Positions 62,203 to 64,000 of a stretch of DNA of 64,000 nt are shown in pieces. The notes beneath the pieces were generated by a model. That model ran no database searches and was not told the DNA's origin. It was given only the letters and a program-made list of their open reading frames with translations. Location of the stretch: contig NC_002578.1 of NCBI RefSeq assembly GCF_000195915.1, positions 496,001 through 560,000 on the forward strand, written 5' to 3'. This DNA comes from Thermoplasma acidophilum DSM 1728. GTDB lineage: Archaea; Thermoplasmatota; Thermoplasmata; Thermoplasmatales; Thermoplasmataceae. How positions within the stretch are numbered: the first letter of the stretch is position 1; every line of letters starts with the position of its first letter. Position numbers and translations under genes: made by a program.

Positions 62203-63351
62203 ATGCTCTCCGAAAGGATGCAGTACATAAACGAGTCAGCTACGGTATCGGCATCAAACAACGTTGAAAAGCTCAGAAAACAGGGCCTGAAGATATATAA
62301 TTTTGGCATTGGTGAACCTGATTTCACAACGCCGGAAGGGATCATAGATTACGCCTTTGAGATGGCGAAACAGGGAAAGACCCATTATACTCCCTCTGCT
62401 GGAATTATGGAACTCCGCGAGAAAATTGCATCTAAGCTGAAGACAAGAAATCGCATAGATGCAAATGCGGAAAACGTGCTCGTCACGCCGACGAAGTTCG
62501 GCATAAACCTCGCAATGATGGTCATACTGAATCCTGGTGATGAGGTCATCATACCGGATCCATACTACGTATCATATCCCGATATAGTTAAACTTGCAGG
62601 AGGTAAGCCTGTACCTGTGCGAACCACCGACGATTACGATATTGATCTGGATGAGATGAGAAAATTCGTGACACCAAGGACAAGGGCCATAATTCTCAAT
62701 AATCCAAATAACCCAACCGGTAAGGTTCTATCGGAGAAAGAGATAAGAGACCTCGTAGATTTCGCATTGGAAAATGATATTTACATAGTATCAGATGAAA
62801 TATATGAGGATCTAATATACGAGGGAAGCCTGTATTCGCCAGCTTCTATGGGAAAGGAGGCATTTGAACACACCATAACGCTGAATGGCTTTTCAAAAGG
62901 ATATGCCATGACCGGATGGCGCATAGGGTATTTCGTGGCTACTGAGGAGATCGTTGAAGCCGCAAACATCATACAGCAGCAGACAATAACATGTGCTTCA
63001 TCTATATCGCAGTATGCGGCTCTCAGAGCGCTTGATGACAATGAAAGTCCAGCTAGGATGAGATCCGAATTCAGGAAACGCAGAGACCTTGCATACGGCA
63101 TACTTTCTGAGAGCACGGATATGAAGGTGCACAAGCCAGAAGGCGCATTCTACATGTTTCCTGGGTACAGCAAGGATATACCCTCCGAAAAGATCGCTGA
63201 GATGCTGCTGAACCAGGAGCATGTTGTCGTTACCCCAGGAAGCGCCTTTGGCGATCGTGGCCGACACCATTTCAGGATATCATTTGCGACCTCGGAAGAC
63301 ATTATCAAAGAGGGACTTGAAAGGCTGGTCAAATTTATGCACACATTATGA
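62203..63351 (+). CDS. aspC: Aspartate aminotransferase, class I/II
   Basis: 382-residue PLP enzyme of fold type I, subgroup I-gamma. IGEPDFTTPEGI, TPSAGIMELREKIA, NNPNNPTGKV, DEIYEDLIY and the PLP lysine in NGFSKGYAMTGWRIGY are present, ending with FRISFA carrying the carboxylate-binding Arg. Such archaeal enzymes transaminate aspartate and often other amino acids. The usual Gly-rich cofactor phosphate segment reads TPTKFGINLAM here. Followed 58 nt later by thrB on the same strand, though with its own TATA element. Confidence 0.9.
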   Translation: MLSERMQYINESATVSASNNVEKLRKQGLKIYNFGIGEPDFTTPEGIIDYAFEMAKQGKTHYTPSAGIMELREKIASKLKTRNRIDANAENVLVTPTKFGINLAMMVILNPGDEVIIPDPYYVSYPDIVKLAGGKPVPVRTTDDYDIDLDEMRKFVTPRTRAIILNNPNNPTGKVLSEKEIRDLVDFALENDIYIVSDEIYEDLIYEGSLYSPASMGKEAFEHTITLNGFSKGYAMTGWRIGYFVATEEIVEAANIIQQQTITCASSISQYAALRALDDNESPARMRSEFRKRRDLAYGILSESTDMKVHKPEGAFYMFPGYSKDIPSEKIAEMLLNQEHVVVTPGSAFGDRGRHHFRISFATSEDIIKEGLERLVKFMHTL

Positions 63352-63382
63352 TTACTAATAGTAATTATTTATAACAAAATTA

Positions 63383-63390
63383 TTAATATT
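63383..63390 (+). promoter_or_regulatory. TATA element of thrB
   Basis: TTAATATT within an A/T-only stretch, centred about 24 nt before GTG 63410. It favours that GTG over the in-frame TTG 63401. Confidence 0.5.
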
Positions 63391-63409
63391 AATACAAGGA
63401 TTGCCGCAA

Positions 63410-64000
63410 GTGAAAGTCACAGCATCGGCTCCATGTTCTTCTGCAAATCTCGGATCTGGATTCGATACGCTCGCCATTGCACTGGACGCGTTCCACGATA
63501 GAGTCACGATCAGCGATCATGATGGTTTTAAACTTACCGGCGAGGGCATTCCGCTTGATCCGGAAAGAAATACGGCCGGTCTCGCCGCGATAGCACTTCT
63601 TGACGAACTCGGTCTGGAACGGGACATTGAGATAAGGATAGAAAAGGGAGTGCCAAAGGGTCTAGGCCTTGGAAGCAGTGGCGCAAGTGCCGCAGCGGCC
63701 GTGAAAGCCTTAGATGCCTACTTCGGCCTCGGGCTGACCCAGGAGGAAATGATAGGCTATGCTATGATCGGTGAAATAGCATCATCCGGAAGTCCGCATC
63801 CGGACAACGTCTCAGCGTCCATCATCGGTGGGCTCGTCCTTGTGACGCATGATGATGACTTAAGGGCATCCAGGATAAATATATCTGGAGATTACAGGTT
63901 TCTAGTTGCCATACCTGATCTCTTTACGGAGAATAAAACCAGGGCAGCAAGACAGATGCTCCCAAGATCCATTCCGCTGGATAGCTATTCCAAGGCCTTA
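63410..64000 (+). CDS. thrB: Homoserine kinase, N-terminal part
   Basis: GHMP-family kinase that phosphorylates homoserine, the step before threonine synthase. The frame runs off the window after 197 codons. SAPCSSANLGSGFDTLAIAL is the start of family members, and PKGLGLGSSGASAAAAVKAL is the ATP-binding glycine/serine loop. SPHPDNVSASIIGG follows. GTG 63410 is the likely start. The substrate gene partner thrC is at 29373-30419. Confidence 0.92.
   Translation, partial: MKVTASAPCSSANLGSGFDTLAIALDAFHDRVTISDHDGFKLTGEGIPLDPERNTAGLAAIALLDELGLERDIEIRIEKGVPKGLGLGSSGASAAAAVKALDAYFGLGLTQEEMIGYAMIGEIASSGSPHPDNVSASIIGGLVLVTHDDDLRASRINISGDYRFLVAIPDLFTENKTRAARQMLPRSIPLDSYSKAL

Noticed and set aside
1-64000. 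CRISPR arrays, rRNA and tRNA genes
   Set aside because: I looked for evenly spaced repeats and for tRNA T-loop sequences outside genes and found none; GGTTCGAACC near 17090 lies inside the aldolase-dehydrogenase gene.

Overview
The window reads as a 64 kb piece of a Thermoplasma chromosome, almost certainly T. acidophilum. Archaeal versions of housekeeping genes are present (SRP54, class II SerRS and AsnRS, archaeal TyrRS and UMP kinase, archaeosine radical SAM enzyme, geranylgeranyl reductase). Many genes look leaderless, with an A/T-rich TATA element about 23-28 nt upstream of the start codon. The order Cld-like protein, ftsZ, ..., tyrS, lplB, lplA, SRP54, geranylgeranyl reductase agrees with the Ta0507-Ta0516 block as I remember it; no database was consulted. 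I see no rRNA, tRNA or CRISPR array.

Layout. 1-8.2 kb: end of a YeeE/YedE-type transporter, serS, ahcY, a large MMPL/RND exporter, an hsp20 + HTH-regulator operon behind a perfect palindrome, and a 1-Cys peroxiredoxin. 8.3-9.9 kb: an intact IS200/IS605 insertion sequence (tnpA, tnpB, putative omega-RNA) whose ends can be placed to the base by IS608-type guide/cleavage pairing. 10-19 kb: 3-hydroxyacyl-CoA dehydrogenase, family 5 uracil-DNA glycosylase, a non-canonical NRAMP transporter behind a metal-repressor-like palindrome, a SIS-domain sugar isomerase, an ornithine-cyclodeaminase-like dehydrogenase, an aldolase-dehydrogenase fusion, two tiny linked genes and an M24 protein with altered metal ligands. 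19-25 kb: a membrane glycosyltransferase coupled to an unknown protein, UMP kinase, a CinA-domain protein, then a membrane kinase / PP2C phosphatase / von Willebrand A protein triad.

26-34 kb: a B12-binding radical SAM enzyme behind a 12+12 bp palindrome, moaC/moaB, a winged-helix protein, thrC, a type IV pilin-like protein, a zinc-ribbon membrane protein, a DUF1059 protein and an AlaX-like protein without its zinc ligands. 34-46 kb: a benzoylformate-decarboxylase-like ThDP enzyme, a TIGR00725-type protein, a PsiE-like protein, an APC permease pair, thiI with its upstream partner, a chlorite-dismutase-like protein, ftsZ, and an AT-rich patch with two secreted proteins (one split between frames), an MFS transporter and an AbrB-type gene lacking a normal start codon. 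46-64 kb: tyrS, the bipartite lipoate ligase lplB-lplA, ffh, ferredoxin + geranylgeranyl reductase, a coiled-coil protein, asnS, DUF92 protein + pdxS, purB + winged-helix protein, thiL + dph6, a RecJ-like nuclease + RaSEA, an aspartate aminotransferase and the start of thrB.

Genes are packed tightly. 4-nt ATGA overlaps or 1-nt TGATG overlaps couple many pairs, and several convergent pairs overlap at their 3' ends (thiI/Cld 51 nt, winged-helix protein/thrC 32 nt, kinase/PP2C 17 nt). The most distinctive signals are the kinase-phosphatase-vWA triad, a set of perfect palindromes placed at individual promoters, and the completely delimitable IS element.
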